Source of the DNA: Eopsaltria australis
Lineage: Eukaryota; Chordata; Aves; Passeriformes; Petroicidae
Assembly: GCA_034509425.1 (NCBI GenBank)
Contig: JAVTVJ010000015.1
Coordinates: 620,001 to 684,000, forward strand
DNA: 64,000 nt
Direction: 5' to 3'
Both the position numbers and the translations under genes were made by a program. Position 1 is the first letter of the stretch; each line of letters opens with the position of its first letter. Shown piece after piece: positions 1 through 13,264 of this stretch. Below the pieces are notes generated by a model, which did not search any database, was not told the origin of the DNA, and saw only the letters and a list, made by a program, of their open reading frames with translations.

Positions 1-3000
1 TCTGATTTAGGAGCATTTATAATCTCTGCCTTCTCTGCCACCACTCCCACCCCCTCCATTAGAAGCAATTACCTTACTGCTTTTCTCTCTCTATTTATCT
101 ATCCATCTATCCGTGAATCCTTAGCAAGTAATTAAGACCTTGTGCTGTCATGTCAGATTGCAGCCCAAAGCAGAAAAAAAAAGGAGTAGAAAAGATAAAT
201 TCACTGCTAAAACTCCTAAGAAACATTCTAGTTCTTATTCATGAGTTTTAGTGGGTCATCACTCTGTGCTAGTCAGATGTTAGGAGAGAATATAAAAAAG
301 AAAATTTAAAAAGTAGAAATAATACTTGCCTGCAATGGAAATATAGCGTGAAATGTGGAAATGCTGTCTCCAGCAATGGAAAACCAAAATGGAAGAGGAA
401 ATACAAGCTTATCCTAAAGTCTCTGAAAACAAACACTATTATCTGACTGAGCAGTCAGCTTTGCATGTTGTGTGTATCTGGTGAGGCATGGTCTGAACAT
501 TTTTCAACATTTATTTGATTCTTACCTGAAAAAGCAATTGAAGGTTCCTTTTGACATTCTCCGCACTCAAATAAAGGTTCAATGCTTCATGTAGTTCATG
601 GTATACAGGGTGATGTGATGGATCCCATTCCTCCAATTTCATCTTCCAATGTAAACAGGGGTGTACAATCTTCTGCTGAAATTCTCTGCTTACTTAGCCA
701 GCTGATAAAATCTAGCTGTTATTGCCATCTACATGAAGTCTTGTAAAAAACTTCAGTCTAGTCAAGTGCCACAAAAGAGCTAAGTTTCTTCTGTCAGAAT
801 GCATCACTTGTTTATAGTACTCTGGGAGCGAGGTGATATTAAAAAAGCAGAAATCAGCTGAGAAGTATGATTTCAACTGATATGGTTTTGGAGCTGATTT
901 AGAATAACTTCCTGATAACAGAGTGCATTTTTATCTGTATCTTGCATATTTTAAGTGTTATGCATATTATCAAGTATCTGATCCTAAAAGTGGCAGATCA
1001 ATTTATGCTCATAAATGTATCAGTGAATAAATCATGCACTGAACTAAATCTTGTCAGTAATGTCTAGTTGCACTTTTTCCAAGGCAGATTAATTTACATA
1101 CTACAGTCACAGAATTATTAAGAAAAGCTGTAAGAAATCAGGTGGAGAAGTAGGCTGTTTCAGTTTTAATTTCCCCAGCTATTAGTTTGCTTTGTAATAT
1201 GAAAGAATTTAGTCTAGATTTCTTTTTTAACCAACTGTCAAGAAAAACACCTACCCAGAATAAGTCAGCTGAGGGATGAAGATTGCGACAGACTGTGGAA
1301 TAGCGATGACAGATTGGATCTTGCATTCCCTTTTGATTTTTTTTTAACCTAAAAGCATTCTGCTCTTTTGTTTACTTACATCATTCTGAAAGTGTGCTGC
1401 TGAAAACTGGACTCCAGTGCCTGCCACTCTTGTGCCTTGGACAGCAGGATGGTTTCCTTCTGTTTCTTACATGCTATACTCTTGGTAATATAACCTTTCT
1501 TAGCAAGGGCAGCACACTGTTGACTTGTATCCAGTTTTACAGCCTTTATATAGCTCAGATCCTTTTTTGCAGAGTAGCTATCTAGTCACTTGTTTGCCTT
1601 GTTATATGAATGCACTTGAGTTTCCTGCAGTACTTCTTAGGTGCTGTTATTGAATTCTACTGTCCTGATCTGAGCTCATTTCACCAATTTATCAAGATTA
1701 TTTTGAATTCTAAACCTGCACTCCAAAGTGCTAGCACTTGGAATGCAAAGAGCCCCTCCTAGCTCAATTATCAACAAATATTATAAGAAGCTTTTCCTCT
1801 ATTTGCAGTGTTCATGAAAACACTGGCTAGAATTATGTGTAGTTCAGCCCTACCTTGTTCCCACCAAGTATGACCTTACAGTGTGATGCAACCTAGTGAT
1901 AACAATGTTAAAACTGGCTCTTTTACCTGCTAGGCACCTGTGTTCAGCCAGAACCAAAATACCAGACACAGCTTTTTCTCCTGAGAACACTGTGCCAAAA
2001 ATATTTCCCAGTTTCATCACTGTTCAGCCTGTGCTTCTACTCTGTTTATTGAGGGAGAGACAGCCAGTAAAGACAAACATTTGGTCATTGAAAAGCTTTT
2101 GCTTCAAGAAATGTATAGTGGATGCTTAGAGCTACTTCATTGCTTTTAGGAGCTTATAAATTGATTATTTAATCATTTACTTTAGTATCATTCTGCGAAG
2201 ATAAAGTTAGGTTTCCTGATCTCTAATTCCCCAGGTGTTTATTTTTTCTTTTCTTAAAGTTAAGATCAATATTTATCCTTCTCCATCCCTTTCAGATTTC
2301 ATCTATCCTCCATGAAGTCTAGAAGATAATCACCAACAATTCAAAGATTGATTTGCTCCACAATAAATTTTCTCAATCCTTGTGACTTGAATATATATAA
2401 CTTTCCTGAATACCTAAATATTCTCTGATTTATTTTTATTCTACTCTGGCCTATGTTCACATCCCTTTGTTGTGAACAACAATCTTATGAATCATCTGAT
2501 CACTATTTACCTTTTCATGAAAAAGGAAGTGAAAAACCCTGCGACTTTTCTGCCTCTGATATGTTATCTGTTAATATCTCATTTTTTCTATGAGGCTCAA
2601 GACATTTTACTTCATCTTGCCATGCTCTCTAAAGCTTTTACATTTTGTCTCTACCTTTTTTTTTTTTTTTTTTTTTTGGGCTATCATTTGCAAATTTATT
2701 ACCCATTGCTGGATTTCACTCATTTACACTTATCACTCCTTGTTTTGTCTGTTTGTACTTTTGTACTGCTTTCTCAATCATCCTAAGCAATTTCCCCCTG
2801 TTTATACTTTTGGACAATCCTTATTTGATTCTGAAAGACTCAGAAAGCTCCATGCAAGCCCAAATTAGTCCTACCACATTTCCTATGTAGAATTGTTTAA
2901 CTTCAATATTGTTCGTTTACACACTGGTTACAGTACAAAAATAATTTCCCCGCGTTATTCCCTTGCCCAGAATTTCACTAAATACTAATTTTATTTGTCT

Positions 3001-5213
3001 GAGTTTTTTAGGCTCATGAACAATAATTTCCTACCCTTATTCTTGTCCACTAAGAAATCATGAATTCTAAAGAGATGAGAGCTAAAGTTCCTCTTGCAGG
3101 AACTATGGTTTTGAAAAAGCTGGGTTATCTTTTCTTCTGTGTTCCTGCTGGGGCATCATGCTGCTGAACAGGGCTAATCTGTCATGGTATTTTGTGATAC
3201 CAAATATAAGAAAGAAACAGAATATTTCACAATGTGGTAGTCTGCTGAAAAGTACTAATTTTGCATTATAAAGAATGGACTGGAAAGGGCTAATAATAAA
3301 AATGGCATTTTATTTACATGCTAGGGGTTTTTTTGGCAAATCTATTGGGAAGAATTATATTTCAACTCCTATTGAAATGCACTATTCCAGTGCAGGCAGA
3401 TTACAACAATACCACATATTATAAGACTGAAAGCAGTAGAGTCATTATCAGGAAGGATGAAATCCTTTTTATGAAAAAGCATTATTTGAAATTTACAGAT
3501 TAATATCTTTGAAACTGACCAGGAGTTCAGTTGTTCCTGCTGAAAATGGATATTGTTTATTTATAATTCATATTAGAAAATTAGTTTTGCATTTGTCTGC
3601 TTCATAATTATTATATGTTGAAAGTAGTGTCACTTCCACTAAAAATAGAGGAAGATTTCATGACTGAGTCTATAAATAGGGTATTATTGCTGGATGGGAA
3701 TGTATGAGCTCCTGGAGAGCCTACAGTGCTGCACTCTGGGAATGAAAGGCCCATGTACTTTATGGTACACAGACTTCTTATATGCTGCTAATTTTAATAG
3801 TTTCCAGGCTATTCAGCTTTTCTATTTGCTTTTTTCTTTACCACTAGTACCACACTACTCATAAGGCTGCTTTTGTATAGTGACCACTTGTTGGCTGCTT
3901 GTTGATTGTCATCAGTGTTTGCAGTCTGGTACCTCAGATAAACCTTTCAATTTTTGCTCTAGAGTTCTAGATTATTTAATGCATTTGTTGTTATAAACTA
4001 AAACTAAGATGACGAAACTTAAAATAGTTGCCTCACTTCTAGACAACTGATATCATGGCTAAGCCATACCAAGACAATCCCTGGTAAGTTCTCAGACCCT
4101 TGCACTGTAAGGGCAATATGAAGCTTTTTGTTAATAACAGCACAAATGTATTTGCTCTCTATCTCAACAAAGGGAGTGTGGTGTGACTATACTCCTAGCT
4201 TGACCCAGTTAAATGAAGCTAAATTAATCTGTGTCACCATTTCTGATTTTTATGAATTCAATGTGATTCACCATTTATGTTTTGTCTAATAGCATTTCTG
4301 TTCCTCAGTTTCCTCAGTTTAAAATGCAAATAATGCTATTTCCTGGACTGCCATTTGTAAAGTAATTTAATAGTCCTTGAGGATGTGTGTCTCATTAACT
4401 ACTAATATTACCAAATTGTTAGTATAGGAAGGTCCAAAAATAAGTTTGTTACTTCTGTTTTTGACAACTTAATTATTTGGTACAGTATTTAGAGACATTA
4501 ATATAACCTTTCCCTTTCCAGCAGTTACTCATGTTTAAGGTACCAGACAAGTAATGGAGCTCTGGGAAGCACAGCATACATTGCAGCTGACTGATTTTAT
4601 TTGGGAGTTCTGAAACAGGTAATAATAACAGAACAAGTCTGTTGAATCACTTTGTCATACTGTATTAATTTATCTTGGGTAATGGAACTGCAAATTGTGG
4701 TATATGCTCTAATTTTTTGGCAGCTATGAAACGCATTTTATCTAAATATTCAGCAAAGAAAAGATGAGAAACCTTAAATCCTCATCTACTGTAGAATTAG
4801 TTATTACTTCTCATCTTGCCTTCGGCCATGAAAATCAGCCAAGAGTGTGATGGGCACTGTTCTATTGCTGCAGCACATATTTCTGATGAAATGTTTTTTA
4901 TGCCTTTCAATGGTGCCATGTGAACAGTTATGCAGGTATGCTACTGCCAAACAAGGGGCTGATGAGCTGTGATGATATCAAGGAGTTCTACCTCAACACA
5001 CTAGTATGAAAATCAGACTTGAAGGAGAAGGAGAACAGAAATCATGAGCAAGTGTAAAATGGGAGGGCATAGGCTCATGGAAAGCCTGCTGTGCCTAGGA
5101 AGGACTGTGTACTACTGTCTCTGTGGTGACTCTTTTCTTGTGAGCTTCTGCAGATAGAGGAGGGGCCCTGTGACCTGATCCATGTCTTGGGTGAAAAGTT
5201 TCATCAGAGACTA
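1..5213. other. Noncoding host DNA
   Basis: This stretch is AT-rich with stop codons in all frames. The longest frames (about 100 codons) depend on a poly-T run near 2659-2678 and have no recognisable protein content. I see no exon-like reading frame with plausible splice sites, no tRNA-like fold and no clear mobile element. It lies upstream of TMEM263 and is probably intergenic or intronic. Confidence 0.6.
4700..4870. repeat. Direct repeat, first copy (partner at 7430-7580)
   Basis: Both copies carry the order 'ATATTCA...AAAGA', 'GATGAGAAACC', 'ACTTCTCAT', 'TTGCCTT-GGCCAT-AAAATCA' and 'CCAAGA' with matching spacing. By eye they agree at roughly 70 percent or more over about 110 bp, in the same orientation and about 2.7 kb apart. 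The family is unknown. It could be an old interspersed repeat or a decayed local duplication. Confidence 0.45.
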
Positions 5214-5357
5214 TCACAGAATCATAGAATAATTTGGCTTTGAAGGGACCTTAAATATCATCTGGTTCTAACCCCTCTGCCATGGGCAGGGACAGCTTCC
5301 ATTAGACCAGTTTGTTCAAAGCCCCATGCGGCCTGGCCTTGAACACTTCCAGGGGTG
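5214..5357 (-). mobile_element. CR1 LINE 3' end, part 1 (split by solo LTR)
   Basis: Read on the minus strand this is a CR1 3' untranslated end. It begins, on the plus strand, with the diagnostic CACAGAATCATAGAAT octamer repeat. The conserved 'CTGCCATGGGCAGGGACA' and 'CTTGAACACTTCCAGGG' blocks follow. The match stops where the 6-bp target duplication of the LTR at 5364-5998 begins and resumes at 6005. Confidence 0.9.
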
Positions 5358-5363
5358 GAGTGT

Positions 5364-5998
5364 TGTTGTGGTTGTGAGCCACTGCGTTGAAGGCCCAAAG
5401 GCCTCGGAAGGTCCCAAAGAGGATGGGGGGCCCTGGTGGAGGGCTCCAGGGACCAGAGAACTCCCCCTGGGGATGGAGGAGACAGTGGTTTAGCCCAGGC
5501 TTTGGCGGTTGTGCTTAAGTCTCTCCCATTGGTCGCCCGGTTTGTCAGTTACCCCTCCTGTTCTAGAAAGTTCTTCCTTATTCGGTTGCTGATTTGTTGT
5601 TTCCCCCTAACTCCTCCCCCTCTCTCTCCCTATTGGATGGTTTACCCTGGACTCTCCCTAACTCCGCCCCTGGACCATCGTTTGATTGGTTCTTGTTCTC
5701 CCTTATAAGCTCGTGTCAGGGGGTGCTCAGGGCTCTTGGTCCCTGGGCTCCCTCTGTGCTAGGTTCCTCAATAAACCTGTACAGAATACCCACACCAGAG
5801 TCCCTCTCGCCTTTCTTCAGCGGTCAGCTGCGCTTACCCCTGCTCTTGGCGCACCAACTGCCAAGCGAGCAGCCCACTGGCAGGGTCATATTTGAACCCT
5901 CCAGAGAGTCCCACCCCCTCCAAGGGTCAGGGGCACTCCGGATCGTGTCAGCCTGCGGTTGCCCAAATCTGGGTGGGCACCCCAGTGGCGGACCGATA
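5364..5998 (+). mobile_element. Solo LTR, family 1 (635 bp), inserted in CR1
   Basis: This is a solo LTR flanked by an exact 6-bp target duplication, GAGTGT, at 5358-5363 and 5999-6004. It sits inside a CR1 copy whose two halves join cleanly once it is removed. A TATA-like CTTATAAGC lies near 5702 and a polyadenylation signal AATAAA at 5770-5775, so the reading direction is plus. A second copy of the same family lies inverted at 13265-13892, about 3 percent different by eye. The left end is TGTTGTGG, but the right end is GATA rather than the usual CA. A 6-bp duplication suggests a class II (alpha/beta-like) integrase. Frames inside it are not genes. Confidence 0.9.
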
Positions 5999-6004
5999 GA
6001 GTGT

Positions 6005-6140
6005 TCACAACTTCCCTGGTCAGCTTGTTCCAATGCCTCACCACCCTCACCTTCTTCCTAATGTCTAAGCTAAACCTGCCTTCCTTTTGTTTTAAGCTAT
6101 TCCTCTTTGTCCTATCACTGCATGCCCTTGTACTGTCTAA
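6005..6140 (-). mobile_element. CR1 LINE, part 2
   Basis: This continues the CR1 copy interrupted by the solo LTR. It contains the conserved blocks 'CACAACTTCCCTGG', 'TGCCTCACCACCCTCAC' and 'CCTATCACTGCATGCCCTTGT' of the antisense CR1 3' region. Together with 5214-5357 it makes one 5'-truncated CR1 of about 280 bp, typical for the family. Confidence 0.9.
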
Positions 6141-7429
6141 GGGGCAAGAATTTCTAAGGGAAGAGTGTTTCACTTTGAGTTTATGTCTGCATTGGCTTTT
6201 CCTTCTGGTCACTGACAAGCCAGAAAAGAAGGACTTCCATGTAAATCTCTAGAAGGCTGTTTCCAATGGTGAGGGTAGACGAGAGTCTACAGGCTCAATT
6301 CTGGGTGATAAAGCCTTTTTTTACTTTTAAATCTTCAGGAGAACAAACCCATGAGAGCCATGGCACAATTTACAGTTAGCATGCAACTGAACTGGGAGCA
6401 AAAAATGACTGATTTTATTTATTAAAGCAATCACATGAAGTAGTTTCATATTCTCTGTAGAAACAAATGGGTTTTTGTTGGGGACCTCTAAAGGTTCCAA
6501 ATTAGAGTCTGACTTGGTGTTACAAGATATATTGTTGTACATACGTATATATTATATTATTTAGTATACACGTGTTTACGAGCTATACTGGTTTTTCATT
6601 GCATCTGCAGTACTATACAGCTTCTAAATGATTGCATGGAGCAATGTGGCACTTATGCAAGTACAGTAACCTTTCTGAGAGGGAGCATCAACATTTTTAT
6701 TAAAAGAAGCGACCTGAAAAGGGCACATGAAGACATTTAAAAACATGCTTGAAATCAAACATGAAAAAATACCACCTCTGTAGCTAGAAATTCTGGCTGA
6801 AACACAGTGTGCTTTCCTTGCATCATTTCCTATCCCCCCCCGCCCCCCCGATTGTTAAGGCAGCGCTACTTATTCATTAAAAGAGAAGGGCTTAGCTTCT
6901 CGTTTCACAATGGTAGTTTGTTAAAAAGAAGGGCTCAGCTAGTGTTCTTATTCTAGTGTTTAATGAGCTGATATGTCTATAATCAAAGGAGAGAAAGGTA
7001 CCAAATGTACCTGTAATGTTACGTGAGTGAGTTATTTGCCATTTTTAACCTCAGCATTGGTACATGAGAGTAGAATCAAGGAGATGACATGCACTTAGCA
7101 GGAGGGCGTTTATACAAAAACCAATCCTGAAATACAATTGGTAATAAAAAAATCTATTAATGTCTTATAATATGTTAACAGGATCTTAACACTGAGCTAC
7201 TGAATGATGTAAGTAGAAGGTAATAATTAAGAAGTCAGAGGTTAGAATGTTATTAGCAGCTATATGCATGGATATGGAAACCCCCCAAAATGTCTGACTG
7301 CTTGCTACAGACCTACACATGATGACTCAGGGTGAGAGGTAGATATTGTGTCATGTCATGGGCAATTTTTAAGGATATTTTCTAGTTTATTCTCTACTTG
7401 CTGCAGCAACAGAGCTGAAAATTTTAGCA

Positions 7430-7580
7430 CATGCTGCAGTTTTTGGTGGCAGCAAAATGCATTTCTGAAATATTCACTAAAGAGAATATGATGAGAAACC
7501 CTGAATCCCAATTTACTGAGGAGTTTCTCATGACTTCTCATTTTGCCTTTGGCCATTAAAATCATCCAAGAATAAGATGG
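7430..7580. repeat. Direct repeat, second copy (partner at 4700-4870)
   Basis: This has the same order of short matching blocks as the first copy and the same orientation, with indels. There is no LTR or CR1 signature at the edges, and the boundaries are approximate. Confidence 0.45.
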
Positions 7581-10500
7581 CTACTTTGCCGTTTCCTATT
7601 CTCTATATTTCTACTATAATTCTTTTACAAATAAATTGTATCCCATGCAGGGTCATGCAAAGCTCCTATCAATCAGCACAGAGTTAATAAGAGGCACTAA
7701 CTCAGTGCAGAGGGAGGTAACTCTCCTGTGGCTGTGATACCTTAGTGAGCTCTGTGCTATCTGAACGTGCCAGGATGATGTCTAGCAAAAGTCAGTGTTA
7801 CCACCACCTTTATCCATAATAGCCTGAAGACTAAAGCAGATGGCCACAGGTGGTGCTTTCACTCCTTAACTGCTACCAGTTACACCCTAGACTACCCTGA
7901 AACCAGGATCACTGACAACCCTTGATTAAAACCAGAGTGCAGAGGAAGGGTTACTGCTGCTATTTCAACGCACCATACACATTTTAACTGAGGAAAGAAC
8001 ACACTTCTCTGTTTTCTGGGTTTCTCTCAACCTTTCCAACTCCTTTCTGGACAACATTTAGGACAGAACTAAATGAACCTTCACAGATGGCAGGCTGAGT
8101 TTGCCCTTTTGCCACCAGGGGAATCCTTCTGGTTTAACAGGTCAAAAATTAATGACCTAGACTGGAAACAATTGTCACAATTGCAGTCAAAACAAAAAAA
8201 ACTAGTTCTTTGCCAACATTGCTATCCAGTGAAGATCGTTAATAAAAACAAGCACTGAAGAATTACTGGTTTCCTCAAAATACTGTTTAGAGTTCTTCTG
8301 GGACACTCTTGGTTCTTGTCAGGCTGGGACAGAAGGCTTAATTGTGGGGAACATACTGTAAAAATAATCCACTTGACTTTTGCTAAACCACTAAAGTAGT
8401 CAGCCATAAATGCATGCTTTTTGAAATGTTGTCATATTTATAGTAATAAGCGATATATTTAAGTAGCAGAGGAGTCATAAAGGAAGCTCAGTATTAAGAG
8501 TTTTGAAGCAGCAACTAAATTAGGCTTAATTTAATTATTTCCTCCCATGACTTTTTCATGACTCCCCACAACTGCCTCTTTTGTCCAAGGAATGCATCTC
8601 AATCTCAGGATTGTATGAATTCATCTACACAATCAAAATCTACCACAGATAAATCAGGAATGATAACAAATTGCATCACAAAAAATTACATTGAATGTAT
8701 TTCCTAGTCCTGTGAATACAGAAAAACTCTGTATATGTATGACTGAAAAGGCCTTTTCCATCCACGTAATCCAGCTGGTGAAGATATGATAGTTTAAGTA
8801 TTCCTTTTGAGTGCCAGGTGAATTTTCCTTTAGGAAGAAGAAAAGAAGGAATTGTATCTGGATGCAGGCAAATTAATTCAGAAGTTACTGCTGTTGTGAT
8901 CTATCATGTAATAGATTTAATTAACTCTACAGTTTTCTTCCATAGCCCTGTACTTTGTGACAGCCTATTTTTTTTCTTCCCACCCTAAATTTAGTCACAG
9001 TCACTTTGTACTAATTTGTCGTCCCTCTGTTCTGCTAATGCATATCATTATGAACTCTGTTGGGCTAAACAAATCTCCTTTCCCCTCATCGTCATACTAC
9101 CATGCTCTGCAACAGTTCTAGTTTGAGTGTATTTTTCTTAAGCACGACTGATTACAATTATACTGAGAATCCAGATTTCTATTTTAATTTAGTTTCACTA
9201 ATTAAAGTTTAACTGGCTCAATAGATCTAATCTTCTACATGGTAATAATTTGGAGTCCTCCAAAATTTAGATAATGCAGCTTGGGAAACAGATCTTAAAG
9301 ATGTTTTCTTCAGGAAGCACCAAGGATTTGCTCTGTGATCTCTCAAAATGGTGTCAGCTTAAGTACTCAATGGCCCTCAGCTGCTGATACTCTAAGTTGC
9401 TGTGTCTGTTTAAATATTTATATAATTGATATATCTACTTCATTAATAAAGTTTTCTATTTTTAAATATATTGTCTTCTGGATGAAAAAGGGAAATCTTT
9501 CTCTTTTAATAACATTGTATAGCTTGAAACTTGGAAATGGCAGATAAAAAAAAGAAGAGGAATCCCATGTTTTGGAATGGCGATAACTTATGGCTTAATG
9601 GTTTAAATCAAAACTGTGCTTTCTGTCACATCACACTCATAATGGGAAATAAAAACATTTGACTTTTTCTGGCCTAAACTAGGATGGTGTCTCTTGGTAA
9701 TATTTGCTGTTATTTTATTGCACCATAGTGACATAGCTGAGTGGTAAGCTGAAGATTTAACTCTTATTATGAAGAAATTTATATTCAAAACCTTGGCTGG
9801 GATGGCCAATGACTGCTAAAATGAGGAAAAGGAGAGCTGGACAACTTTTTATAGACATGATGGGGTTTGGCCCAGGAAAGTGCCTGCTCTATGAACATTG
9901 AACGCCTACTTCAGAGCACTTAACAGTGGAGGCAGCTATCTCTTTCTTTTCATAATATATATAGATATAGATTATATAGATACACACACACATACATAAT
10001 AAACCAAAAAGTTTATATGTTATTATTTTGTTATTATTTGTGATGTTGCATATTATGCTAATTTACTTTTCTGTATTTCCTCACTTGGAATTCATACTCC
10101 CAGCTATTTGACCACATGTTGGATCTGGTTTTGTAACATAAAATAGAACATTCATCCTTTATTCCTAGACTTCATACACTTTCCTCATGTCCTCTGTGAA
10201 TTCTGCCTTGTAGCTAGAATAGAATAGAGGAGATTGTCTCTTAGTCCAGACTAATTGGGAGAGAGTTATGACAAAATCTAGATGGGTAATTTTTAGTGAA
10301 ATGAATCCCACAGGACAAGAAACAACCCAGACTGCTTTATTTGTTTAGGGGGAAAAGGTAAACAGGGAATACATGTGACTCTTCTTCATAGGCAATTATT
10401 TCAATATTATCTCCCTTCTGAGCAGGTGAATTCCCAGAACATACAACTGCAGTGGTAATGACAACTTTGGGTCATTTAAACCAAGTAAATAAATTAATAT

Positions 10501-11805
10501 CCTCCGTTGTTTGAAATTGAATATCTATAAAGAATGTTTTTCTGATGAATAGGTGCAAAAAAACAGTTGACAAATTCTTGGAAGATAGGTTGTACACTGA
10601 GAAATTTGTTGACCATTATACCATCTCCAGAAGCAAGAAAATATCCCTGGAGATATATTTCCTTTGTAATGAAATGTCAAGATATGTGTTCAGTGATTTT
10701 TGATCCTTTTAAAACAATCTTCCCTGAAAGTTGCCTCCTTAGATGTAGAAGTAGCACAGCATATGCTTTGAAGAAGTGACAAATCAATAAAAAATATAAA
10801 AGGTACCTTTGCTACATGATTTCAAAATCACCAAGATTGATACTGTAGGAAAGAATGAGAAAAAGCAGTAGGATGTTTTGAAATAGCAAGATGTCCTCTG
10901 CTAAAAGGAAATTAAAAGAAGTTGTTGTTAAGGGTGAGAGAGTGAAGAGTAATCTTCATTGTTTTAGACAAACTGACTGGACTAAGTGGAGCTGAAGAAG
11001 AAAAAGAAGGAAAAGAAGGTGGGGAAAAGTAATTTTTCTTTGCTTCTTCTACATAGCCTCAGAATTTTCAATCTTGAAACTGATGAAGTTACCCCTTGTG
11101 CTCCACCATGTGTTTGGGCTTTGCTGGGTTTGATGTCCACTCTTGCACGTGGGTTTTGCTGGGATATTATTAATTCATAAAACAGAAATTCATCGGGTAT
11201 GAATGTGTCTTTTGCAGTGTGTAGTCGCTGTTGAACTAAGTTGTGTGCCCAGTAATGATGCTTGCATGGTTTGCAAAGGCACTGGGAGATGATAAACACA
11301 GTTGAGCTGATATTGACAAAGTCAATCTGAGCCAGTTAGTGACAGTGTCTTCTCTGAAAAATGTACCGCCACCGGCCTCAGAACAATAGGGCCAGTGCCT
11401 ACATCATTGGAAAGGAGTATGGACCACCTGCCTGTAGTGTTCCTCCCTGTGCTAAACTGAGTACTTCATGCATCATCATTCTGCAATGCTCTTGTCTTGT
11501 CACTTCCCAGTGCAGAGGCCTGATTTCAGTGAGAAAGTAGGTAAGAGGATTTCTTCCTTGCCCTTCAGAACTCCAAGAAAGAACCTCGGTCCTTGAAGAA
11601 TTGAGACTCATGCTTTTGAAAACTGGTAATCATTGGCTAACAACTGGCCAAAGAAGCCATCTTATTAAGTTTCTTGATAAATTGTGCATGTACTGCTTTC
11701 TTTCATGTTTCATTATTGTCACTAGCTTTTGTATCCAAACCATAGTTAAGATAAAATAATTTCTGCTGGTTTCTTCTCTTGAATTCATTTTCCAGAAAGA
11801 ACCTT

Positions 11806-11823
11806 CCCCCCCCCCCCCCCCCC
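11806..11823. repeat. C18 homopolymer
   Basis: Eighteen consecutive C on the plus strand. The complementary G-run could form quadruplex structures and is prone to length error in sequencing. Confidence 0.95.
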
Positions 11824-12315
11824 ATATTATCTTTCCTTTTTCTGCTTTTAGAAGACTGTGGCTTACAAAGGCCATTACTCTGTGGCTCCCTAGACTGGTT
11901 GCAGGAGCAAGGCAAAGCTGTCCAAATAGACTAGAAGGTCCAGATTCCCTCTTCTGAGTTTGAAAGAAATTTTGTTTCACTCTGTTTTTCCCCTCAATTT
12001 TTTAAAACTGAAGAAGAAATATGGAGAAGGGAAATTTAGATTATGCAGGTTGTCAGATGCTGCAGCTTCCTATAAGAGGAAGAAAGGGGAAACTTTGTAC
12101 TGTTCAGAAATGCTGGAGGAATTACACCTTTAATTAATTTACTCTGTGTTTCTGTGATGTGTAGTCACATGATCTAGAGATAAGGACCAGATTAGCTTCA
12201 GAGAAACTCAATTGACCCATCTGAAGTGTGTCCTGAAGTATGGCTCAAAGTGCCTACCCTGAGCTGGTCAAAACTGAAACCAAGCTTAGATAAGGAGATA
12301 ATGAATGGGGCGATG

Positions 12316-12922
12316 TGTGGGGGTGGTCGCTTTGCCCTTCCCTGTTAGCAAACCATGGGAAATGGCAGAATCCTAAAGGGACACCCCTGAGGTGGAGCTC
12401 CCTAGTGGTAGGGCCCGAAAGTAGGATGGGCCGCAAAGGGGCCGGACGCCCTGGCCTGATAGGGCTGACCATCTGTTTCCCCCTCCTCGGTTCCAGAAGT
12501 TTCTATATTACTCGGTTGGTTGTTGGTTTGTGTTCATGTCTGTTACCCTTCCTCCTCCCCTTTGTCATCCCCATTGGTCCTTACCTCTTTGTCCCTCCCT
12601 CGTCCCTCCTCCAAGGTTCCCTATGATTGGTTGTTCTACCCTCAATAAAAGCTGTGGTCACCAAGTGTTCGGGGTCTTTCCTGACCTTGGGCTCCCTGGT
12701 GCAACAGACTTCGTGTCTTTGTATCATTTCGCCCCTCGGGGAAGGCCCTTCCCATAGCAACCCCAGCAACCAGACACAGTGTTGCCATTCCAGCAGCAGC
12801 AGATAATGCCAGGGAGCTAATTCCCTGCGACTGAGGAACGTGCCCAGAGGCAGTGGACTTCACTGTCGCACACACCGGGTCTGCGGCCAGAGGACCATTG
12901 CTGGGCAGGCGTGTCTGCGACA
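12316..12922 (+). mobile_element. Solo LTR, family 2 (607 bp)
   Basis: The LTR begins TGTGGGGG and ends TGCGACA, giving a TGT...ACA pair. It is flanked by GCGATG (12310-12315) and GCAATG (12923-12928). This is a 6-bp target duplication with one mismatch, which CpG decay in one copy would explain. A CCAAT-like GATTGG occurs upstream of a polyadenylation signal AATAAA at 12644-12649, and a 'GGGCTCCCTGGTGCAACAG' block follows, as in other avian class II LTRs. I found no internal retroviral sequence on either side, so it is a solo LTR. The family name is unknown to me. Confidence 0.75.
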
Positions 12923-13264
12923 GCAATGTGGAACTACTGTATCCTCTGGTGGAAACAAAGCCATACAGCTAGTCAAAAAACTAAAATGGTAACAAATCAG
13001 TAGAGGACTTTTCAAATTGCCACACAACAGTGTCCAGAAAAGTCATTAAACTTAAAAAGGCTGTGGTTCAACAAATCCGTATTTTGTGAAAAAATCACTT
13101 TTAAGAGAATGAAGCTAAATTTGCTCTGACCTTACTATTTGTACTGTGCTTTTTAAAATGACTTAGCATGTTTTGTAGTAAACCAGGATCAAAGCTAGAA
13201 ATATACTAAAGACTGTGAACAGTTGTTTTTTTGTTTTCCAAAGTGGATCTGTGGAAGATGTGGC

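Larger units (their letters stand above)
6141..12309. other. Noncoding host DNA
   Basis: AT-rich sequence without supported exons. The only features noted are a broken C-tract at 6834-6849, the second copy of the direct repeat near 7430-7580, a short CA run near 9983-9992 and an 18-base C run at 11806-11823. The open frames (up to about 116 codons) are low-complexity and match no family I recognise. Confidence 0.6.

Noticed and set aside
5594..6061. 155-codon frame, also seen inverted at 13163-13672
   Set aside because: It lies wholly inside the family 1 solo LTR. The apparent conservation is LTR identity.
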